Source: Sneathiella sp.
GTDB taxonomy: Bacteria > Pseudomonadota > Alphaproteobacteria > Sneathiellales > Sneathiellaceae
NCBI GenBank assembly: GCA_017643685.1
Contig: JAEPMY010000015.1
Location: 1 to 46,160 of the forward strand
Reading direction: 5' to 3'
Length of the DNA stretch: 46,160 nt
In this document: in pieces, positions 1 to 9,750 of the stretch
How positions within the stretch are numbered: position 1 is the stretch's first letter
Layout: the number at the start of each line of letters is the position of its first letter
Notes under the pieces: generated by a model
Databases searched by the model: none
Told to the model about the DNA's origin: nothing
What the model saw: the letters and a program-made list of their open reading frames with translations, nothing else
Translations under genes and position numbers: made by a program

Positions 1-856
1 AAACCTTTTCCACCAGCACATTCGCCCCAAGAGAGAAGGAAAAAACCATCCCCAGAGTTGTCACCACCGGTAGCAGTGCGTTTCGAAAGGCATAGCCATA
101 TGTAACCTTACCCCGGCTGAGCCCCGCGGCGCGGGCGGTTCTCACAAAATCAGATGAAAGGGCACTTAACATCGCCGCACGGGTCATGCGCGCAAGAGGC
201 GCCAAGGTAAAGAGAGCAAGTGTAATCGCCGGCAGAATAAGTTGTTTCAAGGCCGCAACGAAGGTTTCAAGATCTCCGGCAATAAGCGCATCGATAAGGT
301 AGAAACCCGTAATCGTATCCGGTTCAATATAAGCGAAATCGAGCCGCCCGAGGGGGGAGGGCACGATCCCCAAAAGATAATAGAAGACATAAACCAGCAA
401 AATCCCTGTAAAGAAAGTTGGCAACGAAACCCCCGCAGTTACAAGCACGCGGCAGAGATGATCTACAACCGATCCCGGTTTTTTAGCGGCTAACACCCCA
501 AGCGGAATGGCAATGGCGCATGACAAGACAAGTGCGATCAAAGTAAGCTCAAGCGAAGCCGGAAGACGGTTTGCCAAATCAGTTGCAACTGGCTGACCGC
601 TGGAGACAGATTGCCCCAAATCCCCTTTCAGCAAGTCAAAGGTGTAAGCCAGAAACTGTTCTGGCAGAGACTTATCGAGCCCCATGGATTTGCGAATTTC
701 CGCAATGGATGCCTCGTCTGCGGCGGCACCGGCAAAATATACCGCCGGATCCCCCGGAAGCGCGCGGGTGAGGATGAAGCTGAGCACCACCACACCGATC
801 ACCACCGGGATCGCCTGCAACAGACGAAATGTAACCGCACGAAGACGAGGCGACAT
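1..856 (-). CDS. Dipeptide/oligopeptide/nickel ABC transporter permease (DppB-like), 3' end cut by window edge
   Basis: Inner-membrane permease of a peptide/nickel-type (PepT family) ABC importer. Translating the minus strand from ATG 856 gives MSPRLRAVTFRLLQAIPVVI, then a first membrane helix, a periplasmic segment with ALPGDPAVYF, and LARMTRAAML...DFVRTARAAGL, the EAA-type loop that contacts the ATPase. All of these are typical of DppB/GsiC proteins. About 285 codons are present; the C-terminus lies beyond base 1. The start has a good ribosome site (GGAG) inside the end of the upstream binding-protein gene, only 3 bases after its stop, so the two are co-transcribed. The second permease and ATPases are presumably further left. 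Substrate unknown. Confidence 0.9.
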   Translation of the reverse strand, partial: MSPRLRAVTFRLLQAIPVVIGVVVLSFILTRALPGDPAVYFAGAAADEASIAEIRKSMGLDKSLPEQFLAYTFDLLKGDLGQSVSSGQPVATDLANRLPASLELTLIALVLSCAIAIPLGVLAAKKPGSVVDHLCRVLVTAGVSLPTFFTGILLVYVFYYLLGIVPSPLGRLDFAYIEPDTITGFYLIDALIAGDLETFVAALKQLILPAITLALFTLAPLARMTRAAMLSALSSDFVRTARAAGLSRGKVTYGYAFRNALLPVVTTLGMVFSFSLGANVLVEKV

Positions 857-859
857 GGA

Positions 860-2473
860 TTACACTCCTTTCAGCGGACGTACGTCCAGCTGACGGTGGA
901 ACCAGAACTCATAATCCTCTGCGCCATTAGCGGCCACGTTCAAGGCTGGCTGCCATAGCGGAATACGCGGGATATCTTCCATCGCGATTTCAAACATCCG
1001 CATGATTTTTGGTGCATATTCTGGATCGTCCATTGGCATATGCAGCGTTTCGTCCACCAGCTTTTCAACTTCCGGGTTCATATAGTTTGAGGAATTAAAC
1101 AAATGACCCTTTTTGTAAGCCCAGAAGAAATAGTAATCCGGTGTGTTAAGCCAGCCGCCGAAATTCTCCAGATGCAGCGGTAGACGTTTTTCAACCAGAA
1201 CGGCCGTCCGCCAGTTGGCCCCCGGAATTTTCTCAATTTCCGTGGTAATACCCAGTTTCTTCAGATTTTCCTGAATAAGAAGCGCTGTTGGCTCCATCCA
1301 GTCCGCAAGCCCAAGACTGATGGAAAACGGAACGGAAAAACCTTTAGCAAATGCAGATTGATCAAGCAGCGCCTTGGCCTTATCCATATCTGTGGAATAC
1401 GGAGATTTGCGCGGCCATTCGATGGTGTCGATACTGTCTTTACCCCCCCAAAGGCGAGCACCGCGGCCATAGGCTGCTGTCTGGAAAATATCCTCATATG
1501 GAATAGCATAGGCGATGGCTTTACGAACATTTGGATCCTGAAACGGCTCAAACGTGTAATTAAGCCCCACACAATGCATGCAATTTTCAATCGGTGTGGA
1601 ATAAACCTTCACCTTATCGGCCAGCTCTTTTGCATCTTTGTTTGGGATGTTGAAAGACAGCTGGACATTGCCTTTTTCGATAAGAGCACGGCGTGTCGAT
1701 GGGTTGGGCACTTCACGGACAACAACCCGCTTCACCTCGGGGAGCGGACCACCCACCCAGTTATCATTACGCTCATAAACCAGTTGTTCGCCCGGTGACC
1801 ATTTGGCGACTTTAAAAGCCCCTGAGCCCGCCGGATTTTTGTGCAGATAGTCCGTGGCCCAGGGGTCTTTTTCGGTGGCATTGGCCTTTGCCACCTTGGA
1901 ATTAATAACAAATGGAACCGGCACCGCCAGATCAGGCAAGGTCAGTTTCGAGGCTTTCTCAAGCTTGATAACAAATGTCTCTTCATCGACCGCAACAAAC
2001 TGCTCCGGCTTCACAAGGCCACCAGCTTTCATTTGGACGGATGGGAAACCGCCGACGGAAACCGCCCGATCAAAGGACCATTTCACGTCTTCGGCCGTGA
2101 CTTTACTGCCATCCCAAAATGTCGCGTTTGATTTCAGTTTAAACGTCAGGGTGAGGCCATCTTCAGAAATAACCCAGCTTTCAGCAAGTTCTGGCTCGAT
2201 CTTGGAATAATCATAGGAAAGGCCGCCGCCCACGGCTTCTTTGGTCCCGAAGGAAACCAAACGGTCATAACAGTTGATGGCCACCTGATAACTGGCCCTA
2301 TTTGTTCCTTTTCGGTGCAAATCCAGGCTATTGATGGTCTGACCCGTAACCGCAACAATAACGTCTTTGCCTGCTGCAGCGGCTGGCATAACTTTTAAAA
2401 GAGGCAGCGCCGCAGCCCCGAGAACACCTCCGGAAGCTTTTAGAAAATTGCGGCGAGATGTGGTGGCAATCAT
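860..2473 (-). CDS. ABC transporter substrate-binding protein, family 5 (peptide/nickel type), Tat-exported
   Basis: Periplasmic solute-binding protein of the SBP_bac_5 family (537 aa), feeding the permease just downstream. I chose ATG 2473 because GAAAGGA precedes it and it opens directly into a twin-arginine signal (SRRNFLKASG, then a hydrophobic stretch ending AAAAG); the open frame extends 40 codons further upstream but without signal-peptide character. Family landmarks include the EPELAESW and TFWDGSKVTAEDV segments and the middle-domain region VRKAIAYAIPYEDIF. The first gene of the importer operon, divergent from the LysR gene at 2599, which is a plausible regulator. Which peptide or metal complex it binds cannot be read from sequence. 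Confidence 0.93.
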   Translation of the reverse strand: MIATTSRRNFLKASGGVLGAAALPLLKVMPAAAAGKDVIVAVTGQTINSLDLHRKGTNRASYQVAINCYDRLVSFGTKEAVGGGLSYDYSKIEPELAESWVISEDGLTLTFKLKSNATFWDGSKVTAEDVKWSFDRAVSVGGFPSVQMKAGGLVKPEQFVAVDEETFVIKLEKASKLTLPDLAVPVPFVINSKVAKANATEKDPWATDYLHKNPAGSGAFKVAKWSPGEQLVYERNDNWVGGPLPEVKRVVVREVPNPSTRRALIEKGNVQLSFNIPNKDAKELADKVKVYSTPIENCMHCVGLNYTFEPFQDPNVRKAIAYAIPYEDIFQTAAYGRGARLWGGKDSIDTIEWPRKSPYSTDMDKAKALLDQSAFAKGFSVPFSISLGLADWMEPTALLIQENLKKLGITTEIEKIPGANWRTAVLVEKRLPLHLENFGGWLNTPDYYFFWAYKKGHLFNSSNYMNPEVEKLVDETLHMPMDDPEYAPKIMRMFEIAMEDIPRIPLWQPALNVAANGAEDYEFWFHRQLDVRPLKGV

Positions 2474-2598
2474 TTGAATTCCTTTCAACGCACAAAAATG
2501 GACCTTGGGGATTTTTGCGATGAAAAAACCCTGCCGCTTCCCCGGCAGTGAATCAAATGCTATAATTTCACTAAAGCGGTGCATTTTTTGCATCGCAT

Positions 2599-3516
2599 AT
2601 GCATAAAGATATAAAAATGAAGCACTTACAGACGTTCCGACTGATCGAAGCCGTTAATCACGCGGGCTCTATTCGTAAAGCTGCGGAAGATATGAACATA
2701 ACAGCCTCCGCTCTCAATCGGCGTATCCAGCGCTTCGAGGAAGAATTTGGATCTCAGATTTTTGAACGCCTGCCACGGGGGGTACGCCTAAACCCGGCGG
2801 GGGAACTGGTTATGCAGCACATCCGCAGCCAAATGTCTGATTTGGCACGGGTTCAAAATCAGGTGGCTGATCTCTCAGGGGAGCGCCGAGGTCATATCTC
2901 TATCGCTTGTTCACAAGCGCTGGCGCCCTATTTTCTACCCGCTCAGATCGCAGCCTACCGAGAGGAACATCCAGGGGTTACATTCTCGGTCAACGTCCGG
3001 GACCGCGCTCAGGCTGAGCAGGAACTGAGTAATTTCTCAAGCGACCTTGCCCTTGTGTTTGAACCATTACATCTGGTTGATTTTGAGGTCTTATCCGCTG
3101 TGCCTCAGCCCGTAAACGTCGTGATGCAAAGCAATCATCCCCTAGCGTCCAAAAAGGAAATTCGGCTTCGCGATTGCCTTGATTACGACCATGTGCTCCC
3201 CTCTGCCCGCTATGGGGTTCGCCATCTGATAGACACGGCCGCCCACCGTATTGCCCGAACAACAGCACCCGTTGTTGATACGGATTCTTTTGAATTGATC
3301 CGCCATTATGTCCTGCATGAAAACTGTATCGGATTTCAAATTCCGATCGGTTTAACCGCAGAGGACGGACGTGATCTGGTCTTTAAGCCAATCTCCTCAA
3401 AAGATATTCCGATCGGACAGCTATACCTTGGCCAACTGAAAGGTAGGGCCCTCCCCGTCGCCCCCTCTCGCTTCGCCCAGCGCCTCTCCCTCATCCTCGA
3501 GGAATTATATGCGTAA
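2599..3516 (+). CDS. LysR-family transcriptional regulator
   Basis: DNA-binding regulator, 305 aa. The N-terminal winged helix-turn-helix (about residues 7-65) has the LysR pattern: SIRKAAEDMNITASALNRRI followed by FGSQIFERLPRGVRLNPAGE. The rest is a type-2 periplasmic-binding-protein effector domain starting near GHISIACSQALAPYFLP. It is transcribed divergently from the binding-protein gene with about 125 bases between them, the classic LysR arrangement, so control of that importer is a reasonable inference. An internal ATG at 2617 (MKHLQTF) matches the usual LysR N-terminus better; neither start has a clear ribosome site. Its 3' end nearly touches the convergent lipoprotein gene at 3521. 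Confidence 0.92.
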   Translation: MHKDIKMKHLQTFRLIEAVNHAGSIRKAAEDMNITASALNRRIQRFEEEFGSQIFERLPRGVRLNPAGELVMQHIRSQMSDLARVQNQVADLSGERRGHISIACSQALAPYFLPAQIAAYREEHPGVTFSVNVRDRAQAEQELSNFSSDLALVFEPLHLVDFEVLSAVPQPVNVVMQSNHPLASKKEIRLRDCLDYDHVLPSARYGVRHLIDTAAHRIARTTAPVVDTDSFELIRHYVLHENCIGFQIPIGLTAEDGRDLVFKPISSKDIPIGQLYLGQLKGRALPVAPSRFAQRLSLILEELYA

Positions 3517-3520
3517 GGCG

Positions 3521-5143
3521 TTAATTGGCTTTATAGGGGATGAACTCTGCTAACGCCCGAATCTCGGCATTAGTCATACATTCATTGTCATTGGGATCAA
3601 TTGCGCACACCCGCTCTGACTGCGGCCGGATATACCAATCAAGCACCAGTTTCTTATACTCAACCTCATCCTTGAATGCTGAAACATCCGCGCCATTTTT
3701 CTGGACCGTTGTTATGAATTTCGGCAAAGGCAATAGTAGTTTAACTACATTCGGGTTTTCACTTGGCATTGCTTCTTTCAGCTCTTTCACCACACAGTCA
3801 AACCAGTTGGACGGACCACAAGCAATAAGTGAATTAGCCGGTTCGCTTTCCTTGATATTCGGCAAGTTCAAACGAAATTTTTCATCAGGCGCTGCCGGAA
3901 ACCAATTGTGGTCCACCTCATCCAGTAGAGCAGCATCTGGTAATCGGTTACCGTAATATGCATTTGTAATTTCAAACAGAGCCCGTCGGATTGTCAGGAT
4001 TTCATCCTGCAGATTTTCGTAATCCTCTGTAGTTCGGCCCGCTTTCTCTTCATACTCACCAGATTTTTCCAAAATATGATTGAGATCATCCTGAACAGAC
4101 GTCAGCATCCAATAATAATCCGTTATAATTTCAAACTCATCGTCAGCGCTTGAGAAAACCAACCCATTCGACTCCGGTACTTCTCGGTAACTTCTCAGCT
4201 CAACCGAATGAAATTTCGGACTAGCTGCGGCCTCGGTCGGCAACTGGCGTAGCTTTTCCAATAACCCCTCTCGACCAATAGGAATAATCCCGCCGCCGCC
4301 CCCGATTTGAACAAAACTGATATTCAAATCAGTGCTCTCAGATGCCGTTGCCTTTGTCTTATCAGCGTCAACTTTGGCACTGATTTTACCGTATTTAGCC
4401 TTTACAGACGCACTGATTTTTTGCGCCTCCGATTGGCTCTTGGCGGTATAATTAATCGTTACCAATAACTCGGCACCACTAAAAATGGCGGCGACATAAT
4501 AGTCACCGCAATGCTCCCGAAATGTGGCAGGGGATTTTACTTTAGCCCTCACAAAGGGCTTGAAAGACACTTCGGGTGAGGCATAGTTGGAAAGCCGGGA
4601 ACTCTGACGTCCATCTGAGTTTGGAAACATCAAAAACGCCTGCTCTCTTGGTGTTGGGAACGCATATCGGGTTTGACCGGGCGCCGCTGGCGGCCCCATA
4701 AACAGAACCCCATTGTCTACTTTGGCGGTTAACAACAATGTCGTGCTATTGGAGGTAATTTTGGTGGATTTTGCAAAACTTGCCTTCGCATCCGCCGATC
4801 CCACAATGGACTTCACTTTAACCGCAGCGCTGATATTCAAACTGTCCATGACTTCAGAATGGTCAGATACCTCCCGCATATCCATTGTGACTTCCTGTCC
4901 ACTCGCTTTTATGGGCGAGAAATCCAGGCAATGGTTCGGGACAATCTCCCCCCGTCGGCTATCCCACCCCATGCCCAATTCAACGCCACTAGGGGGCGCG
5001 CTTATTGTTACCCGATCTGGAATTTTATGGCTTAATCTACCGGCAGAAGGCACCTCGTCCACTGCGGCCGCATCCCCCTCCGGTTTACACGACACCAACA
5101 CCAGAACCGATAACCCCATCGCCAAATATCGAATACCCCTCAT
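3521..5143 (-). CDS. Lipoprotein with a MACPF/SNTX-like (pore-forming fold) domain, candidate
   Basis: 540-aa lipoprotein: the signal MRGIRYLAMGLSVLVLVSC ends in a lipobox with Cys19. ATG 5143 is favoured because GGAG lies 8 bases upstream; in-frame ATGs at 5149 and 5164 are alternatives. The segment ELGMGWDSRRGEIVPNHC resembles the N-terminus of stonustoxin-type proteins (LGM-YD-R). It is followed by a Ser/Lys/Val-rich alternating stretch around SLNISAAVKVKSIVGSADAK, then FREHCGDYYVAAIFSGAEL, which sits where MACPF proteins carry their Y-G-T-H-[FY] signature, a second alternating stretch, and a GGGGG turn (SFVQIGGGGG). The order signature, flanking potential transmembrane hairpins, glycine turn is that of the MACPF/CDC fold. 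The C-terminal ~230 residues are unassigned. The fold call is by eye only; the lipoprotein call is firm. It is convergent with the LysR gene and divergent from the RND pair. Confidence 0.62.
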   Translation of the reverse strand: MRGIRYLAMGLSVLVLVSCKPEGDAAAVDEVPSAGRLSHKIPDRVTISAPPSGVELGMGWDSRRGEIVPNHCLDFSPIKASGQEVTMDMREVSDHSEVMDSLNISAAVKVKSIVGSADAKASFAKSTKITSNSTTLLLTAKVDNGVLFMGPPAAPGQTRYAFPTPREQAFLMFPNSDGRQSSRLSNYASPEVSFKPFVRAKVKSPATFREHCGDYYVAAIFSGAELLVTINYTAKSQSEAQKISASVKAKYGKISAKVDADKTKATASESTDLNISFVQIGGGGGIIPIGREGLLEKLRQLPTEAAASPKFHSVELRSYREVPESNGLVFSSADDEFEIITDYYWMLTSVQDDLNHILEKSGEYEEKAGRTTEDYENLQDEILTIRRALFEITNAYYGNRLPDAALLDEVDHNWFPAAPDEKFRLNLPNIKESEPANSLIACGPSNWFDCVVKELKEAMPSENPNVVKLLLPLPKFITTVQKNGADVSAFKDEVEYKKLVLDWYIRPQSERVCAIDPNDNECMTNAEIRALAEFIPYKAN

Positions 5144-5389
5144 TGCCATCCCTCCCCTTCTCATCACACCAGAAAATTCCATAAACCTAATTTACAATAT
5201 TAGCATTTTTATAAACTGTATAGTTGTGTGAAGGGACACAGTTGGTTTTTTTGCCAGATAATCTATTCTGTGTGCGGTGTCACTTGTTTAGGGTCCAACA
5301 ATTTATAATATCTGTCCCACCCGACTTGGACATATTTCTGTGCTATCATGTAGTAGATGTCCGGCAATCTTTTGGTCTTGGAGTGTTCC

Positions 5390-6571
5390 ATGAAACTTAC
5401 CTATAAATCACTGAGCCTTATTGCAGGGCTCTTACTGCTCGGTGCCTGCGAAGATGAAGGCGGCACAGGTCAGCAGGCGGCTGGTGCACCGCAGGCGAAT
5501 GCCATTCAGGTGGGATTTGTGACCGCCAAGGCCGAAACAATCAAGTTGGTTTCCGAAATGCCGGGCCGAACAGTTGCCTACCGAAAAGCGGATGTGCGCC
5601 CACAAGTCGATGGCTTGATCAAAGAACGTAACTTCACGGAAGGCAGCTTTGTTGAAGCGGGTCAGCAGCTTTATCTGATCGATCAGGATCGCTATCAGGC
5701 AGAGCTTGACGCCGCCCTAGCAAAACTGGCAAGTGAGCGCGCTAATCTGGAACTGGCGACAAAGACCCGCGCCCGCTATGAGAAGCTACTGAAATCCAGC
5801 GCCGCAAGCGCCCAGCGCTATGATGATGCGGTCGCCGCAGAGGCCCAGGGCAGAGCCGCCGTTGCGGCAGCGCGTGCGGCTGTGGATCGGACCCGCATCG
5901 ACCTTAACTATACCAAAGTCACTGCGCCTATTTCAGGACAGATTGGCGCCTCTTCCTATAGTGAAGGGGCCTTGGTGACGGCAAGTCAGTCAAACGCACT
6001 TGCCACCATCACCCAGCTGGATCCGATTTATGTGGATGTCACACAAGCAGGCGGGAAATTACTGCACTTACAGGAAGCGATCGCCACAGGCCGCATCTCG
6101 GAAGTTGAAAAAGACGAAATCGAGGTTCGCCTTCTTCTGGACGCAACCGGGCAAGAATACCCGTTGAAAGGAAAACTGCAGTTTTCTGAGGTAACGGTAA
6201 ACGAGACAACCGGCACAGTTCGCCTGCGTGCTGTTTTCCCAAACCCTGACAACACCCTGCTGCCCGGTATGTTTGTTCGTGGCTTCGTTGGGCAAGGCCG
6301 CATCAACGACGCCTTCCTTGTACCGCAAAAAGCGGTCATGCGAGATCAGGGAGGAGAAGCATACGCCTATATCATTGATGCCGAGAACAAGGTTGCCAAA
6401 CGCGCCGTTCGCATTGAGCAGGCCCAAGGTCAAAACTGGGTTATCTCCAGCGGCCTTGAAAGTGGCGATAAGCTGATTGTTGACGGCTTGCAACGGATTG
6501 CACCGGGCTCAACGGTTGCCCCTATTGACATAAAAGCCGCCGGTAATGAAACCGGCAAACAGGCAGGATAA
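5390..6571 (+). CDS. RND efflux periplasmic adaptor (membrane-fusion protein), lipoprotein
   Basis: Adaptor that bridges an inner-membrane RND pump and an outer-membrane channel (AcrA/MexA type), 393 aa. ATG 5390 follows TTGGAG and begins a lipoprotein signal with lipobox LLGAC, as in AcrA. In order come a barrel-sandwich/lipoyl half (YRKADVRPQVDGLI, FTEGSFVEAGQQLYLID), a long alpha-hairpin rich in Ala, Glu and Lys (about residues 95-165), the second lipoyl half (TKVTAPISGQIG), and a beta-barrel and membrane-proximal domain (LDPIYVDVTQ, LLPGMFVRGFV, VPQKAV). It lies 9 bases before the pump gene, so one operon. No outer-membrane channel gene is nearby, so the pump presumably borrows a TolC-like protein encoded elsewhere. 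Confidence 0.95.
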   Translation: MKLTYKSLSLIAGLLLLGACEDEGGTGQQAAGAPQANAIQVGFVTAKAETIKLVSEMPGRTVAYRKADVRPQVDGLIKERNFTEGSFVEAGQQLYLIDQDRYQAELDAALAKLASERANLELATKTRARYEKLLKSSAASAQRYDDAVAAEAQGRAAVAAARAAVDRTRIDLNYTKVTAPISGQIGASSYSEGALVTASQSNALATITQLDPIYVDVTQAGGKLLHLQEAIATGRISEVEKDEIEVRLLLDATGQEYPLKGKLQFSEVTVNETTGTVRLRAVFPNPDNTLLPGMFVRGFVGQGRINDAFLVPQKAVMRDQGGEAYAYIIDAENKVAKRAVRIEQAQGQNWVISSGLESGDKLIVDGLQRIAPGSTVAPIDIKAAGNETGKQAG

Positions 6572-6580
6572 GGCATCAAC

Positions 6581-9500
6581 ATGGCTAAATATTTTATTGA
6601 CCGGCCCGTTTTCGCCTGGGTGATTGCCTTGGTGATTATGCTGGCGGGGGCGCTCTCCATCTTGCAGCTCCCTGTGGAGCAGTACCCCCCGATTGCCCCG
6701 CCAAAAGTGGAAATCAACGCCACATATCCGGGCGCCTCGGCGCAAACGGTAGAGAATACCGTCACCCAGATTATTGAACAGGAAATGAACGGCCTGGATA
6801 ATCTGCGCTATATCTCATCCACCAGTGACGCAACAGGGTCTGTCTCTATCAGTCTGACATTCGACTCTGAAGCAGATCCAGATATTGCACAGGTTCAGGT
6901 GCAGAATAAACTGCAAGCGGCAACGTCACTTTTGCCAACGGAAGTGCAACAGCAGGGGATTACCGTCTCTAAGTCCTCTGGCACTTTCCTGATGGTGATC
7001 GGTTTCGTCTCAAGCGAAGAAAGCTTGAGCCGCGGCGATCTGGCGGACTTTGTCGTGACCACTATGAAAGACCCGATCGCCCGCGTGAACGGGGTCGGCT
7101 CCGTTCGCGTGTTTGGCTCTCAGCATGCCATGCGGATCTGGCTCGATCCCAATAAACTGGTCAGCTATAATTTGACCGTTGCAGATGTGCGCGGCGCCAT
7201 TCAAGCCCAAAATACTGAAGTTTCTGCAGGCCAGATCGGCGGGACACCATCTGTTGCAAGTCAGCAGATCAACGCGACAATTACCGCCCAAAGCCGTCTG
7301 CAGACAACCGAAGAATTTGCCAATATCCTCCTACGAGTGAACACCGATGGGTCCCAAATCCGCTTGGGTGATGTGGCACGCGTGGAAATTGGGGCTGAAA
7401 ATTATGCAACCGTCGCCCGCTACAACGGACAGGATGCTGTGGGTATGGGGATTGATCTTGCCACTGGTGCAAACGCCCTTGATACGGCTGAAGCCGTTCG
7501 AAAACGAGTTGCCGGGCTTGAGCCTTTCTTCCCGGCTGGGGTTGAAGTCGTTTATCCATATGATACGACCCCTTTTGTGGAAATTTCCATTCAGGAAGTG
7601 ATCAAAACCCTGTTTGAGGCGGTTGGCCTGGTGTTCCTTGTCATGCTGCTTTTCTTGCAGAATTTGCGGGCAACACTGATCCCAACCATTGCCGTACCTG
7701 TAGTTTTGCTGGGCACTTTTGGCGTCCTTTCCGCCTTTGGCTTCTCCATTAACACCCTAACCATGTTTGCCATGGTGCTGGCCATTGGCTTGCTTGTGGA
7801 TGATGCCATTGTTGTGGTGGAAAATGTGGAAAGGGTGATGGCTGAAGAAGGCCTCTCCCCACGGGAGGCAACCCGAAAATCCATGGGGCAAATCACTGGT
7901 GCGTTGATCGGGATCGCGCTTGTTCTCTCCGCTGTGTTTGTGCCAATGGCCTTCTTCCCCGGATCAACCGGGATCATCTACCGTCAATTCTCTATCACCA
8001 TTGTATCTGCCATGGTCTTGTCCGTCATTGTGGCGGTGGTCCTGACCCCTGCCCTTTGTGCGACAATGCTGAAAGCGGGCGACGGCGACCATAACCAGAA
8101 AAAAGGGTTCTTTGGCTGGTTTAACCGGGGATTTGACAGTACGACCCGCTTCTATCAGGGTAGTGTTCGCCACGTCGTGAACCGTAAAATCCGTTATCTG
8201 GTGGTCTATGGCCTGATCGTTGGGGGGCTTGCGGTTATGTTTGCCCGCCTGCCTACATCGTTCCTGCCAAATGAAGATCAGGGGATCATGTTCTCCATGG
8301 TTCAGCTTCCCTCTGGAGCCACGCAAGAGCGAACTTTGGACGTGCTGCGCAAAGTGGAAAATCACTTTTTGGAAAATGAAACGGAAACCGTTGAAGGTCT
8401 CTTCACCGTCGCAGGTTTCAGCTTCGCCGGAAGTGGGCAAAATGCCGGTATCGCCTTTGTGAATCTCAAAGACTGGTCAGAGCGACCACGGCCTGATCAA
8501 AGTGTCGGGGCGGTTGTCGGGCGCGCTTATGGGGCTTTCTCCCAAATTCGGGAAGCTATGGCCTTTGCTTTTGCCCCACCTGCTATTTTGCAGCTTGGTC
8601 AGGCCAACGGTTTTGATATGCAGCTTGTAGACCGGGGCGGTATTGGCCACTCCGCTTTGATGGCCGCCCGAAATCAACTTCTTGGCATGGCTGCGCAAAA
8701 TCCAAAAGTGGTAGGGGTTCGTCCGAACGGGATGAATGACACACCGCAGTTCAATATCAATATTGATCAGGAAAAAGCCAGCGCCCTTGGGGTCAGCATT
8801 TCTGATATCAACCAAACCCTCACAACCGCTTGGGGCTCTTCTTACGTGAATGATTTCATGGAAAAAGGGCGCGTCAAAAAGGTTTATATGCAGGCTGATG
8901 CCCCCTTCCGCATGATGCCGGAGGATCTGGACTATTGGTATGTGCGGAACAATCAGGGAGAGATGGTGCCAATTTCTGCCTTCTCCTCCACGGATTGGAC
9001 ATTCGGCTCCCCCCGGCTTGAACGTTTCAACGGTCTCTCCTCCATGAACATTCAAGGAGAAGCGGCACCGGGCGTCAGCTCCGGGGAGGCAATGGCCGCC
9101 ATGGAAGAAATTGTCAGCCAGCTTCCCCCTGGAGTTGGTGTGGAATGGACCGGCCTTTCTTATGAGGAACGCGAAGCAGGGGATCAGGCGCCAGCGCTCT
9201 ATACCTTGTCCATGATCGTCGTGTTCCTCTGCCTTGCCGCTCTTTACGAGAGCTGGAGCATTCCATTCTCCGTGATGATGGTGGTGCCACTAGGCGTTCT
9301 TGGTGCGGTCGCTGCAGCCCTGCTCCGGGGACTGCCCGATGACGTTTATTTTCAGGTGGCGATCCTCACAACCATTGGTTTGTCGGCGAAAAATGCGATC
9401 CTGATCGTGGAATTTGCCCGCGACCTATATGAAGAGGGGATGGACCTGATTGAGGCAACGATCGAAGCCGCACGTCAGCGCCTTCGTCCAATTGTCATGA

Positions 9501-9712
9501 CATCCATGGCCTTTACCCTTGGTGTGCTGCCTCTTGCGGTTAGTACCGGCGCCGGGGCCGGCGCTCGGGTTGCAGTCGGAACGGGCGTGATGGGCGGCAT
9601 GATCGCCGCCACAGTTCTCGCCATCTTCTTCGTTCCGCTCTTCTTCGCTTTGGTGGTACGCCTCCTCGGCCGGAAAAAAGAAGCTTCCGCGCCGGCAACG
9701 ACAAGCGAATAA
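6581..9712 (+). CDS. RND multidrug efflux transporter, HAE-1 family (AcrB/MexB-like)
   Basis: Inner-membrane proton/drug antiporter of 1043 aa, the normal length for the hydrophobe/amphiphile efflux-1 family. It begins [20 protein letters not shown] (helix 1), has the large periplasmic porter loops ([29 protein letters not shown] at the start of the second half), and helix 4 contains [18 protein letters not shown], where the paired acidic residues form the proton relay. The second repeat carries the matching [14 protein letters not shown] in helix 10, including the relay lysine. Preceded by its adaptor gene. Likely exports amphiphilic drugs or toxic metabolites; the substrate is not predictable. 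A strong hairpin follows the stop. Confidence 0.96.
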   Translation: MAKYFIDRPVFAWVIALVIMLAGALSILQLPVEQYPPIAPPKVEINATYPGASAQTVENTVTQIIEQEMNGLDNLRYISSTSDATGSVSISLTFDSEADPDIAQVQVQNKLQAATSLLPTEVQQQGITVSKSSGTFLMVIGFVSSEESLSRGDLADFVVTTMKDPIARVNGVGSVRVFGSQHAMRIWLDPNKLVSYNLTVADVRGAIQAQNTEVSAGQIGGTPSVASQQINATITAQSRLQTTEEFANILLRVNTDGSQIRLGDVARVEIGAENYATVARYNGQDAVGMGIDLATGANALDTAEAVRKRVAGLEPFFPAGVEVVYPYDTTPFVEISIQEVIKTLFEAVGLVFLVMLLFLQNLRATLIPTIAVPVVLLGTFGVLSAFGFSINTLTMFAMVLAIGLLVDDAIVVVENVERVMAEEGLSPREATRKSMGQITGALIGIALVLSAVFVPMAFFPGSTGIIYRQFSITIVSAMVLSVIVAVVLTPALCATMLKAGDGDHNQKKGFFGWFNRGFDSTTRFYQGSVRHVVNRKIRYLVVYGLIVGGLAVMFARLPTSFLPNEDQGIMFSMVQLPSGATQERTLDVLRKVENHFLENETETVEGLFTVAGFSFAGSGQNAGIAFVNLKDWSERPRPDQSVGAVVGRAYGAFSQIREAMAFAFAPPAILQLGQANGFDMQLVDRGGIGHSALMAARNQLLGMAAQNPKVVGVRPNGMNDTPQFNINIDQEKASALGVSISDINQTLTTAWGSSYVNDFMEKGRVKKVYMQADAPFRMMPEDLDYWYVRNNQGEMVPISAFSSTDWTFGSPRLERFNGLSSMNIQGEAAPGVSSGEAMAAMEEIVSQLPPGVGVEWTGLSYEEREAGDQAPALYTLSMIVVFLCLAALYESWSIPFSVMMVVPLGVLGAVAAALLRGLPDDVYFQVAILTTIGLSAKNAILIVEFARDLYEEGMDLIEATIEAARQRLRPIVMTSMAFTLGVLPLAVSTGAGAGARVAVGTGVMGGMIAATVLAIFFVPLFFALVVRLLGRKKEASAPATTSE

Positions 9713-9717
9713 TCCTG

Positions 9718-9750
9718 CTAAGAGGAAGGCGCCCAGCGCCTTCCTCTTAG
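9718..9750. terminator. Shared bidirectional hairpin between convergent genes
   Basis: A perfect 14-bp stem (CTAAGAGGAAGGCG paired with its complement) around a 5-base loop, lying between the RND pump stop and the end of the convergent acyltransferase; the right arm contains the acyltransferase stop codon. There is no long T-run on either side, so termination strength is inferred from the stem alone. Confidence 0.65.

Noticed and set aside
5284-5309. TTGTTT...TATAAT promoter before the RND operon
   Set aside because: The spacer is only 14 bases; the TATAAT may be real, but the pair is not a convincing promoter.
8477-9055. 192-codon minus-strand frame inside the RND pump gene
   Set aside because: A shadow frame; the pump reading is continuous and family-typical.
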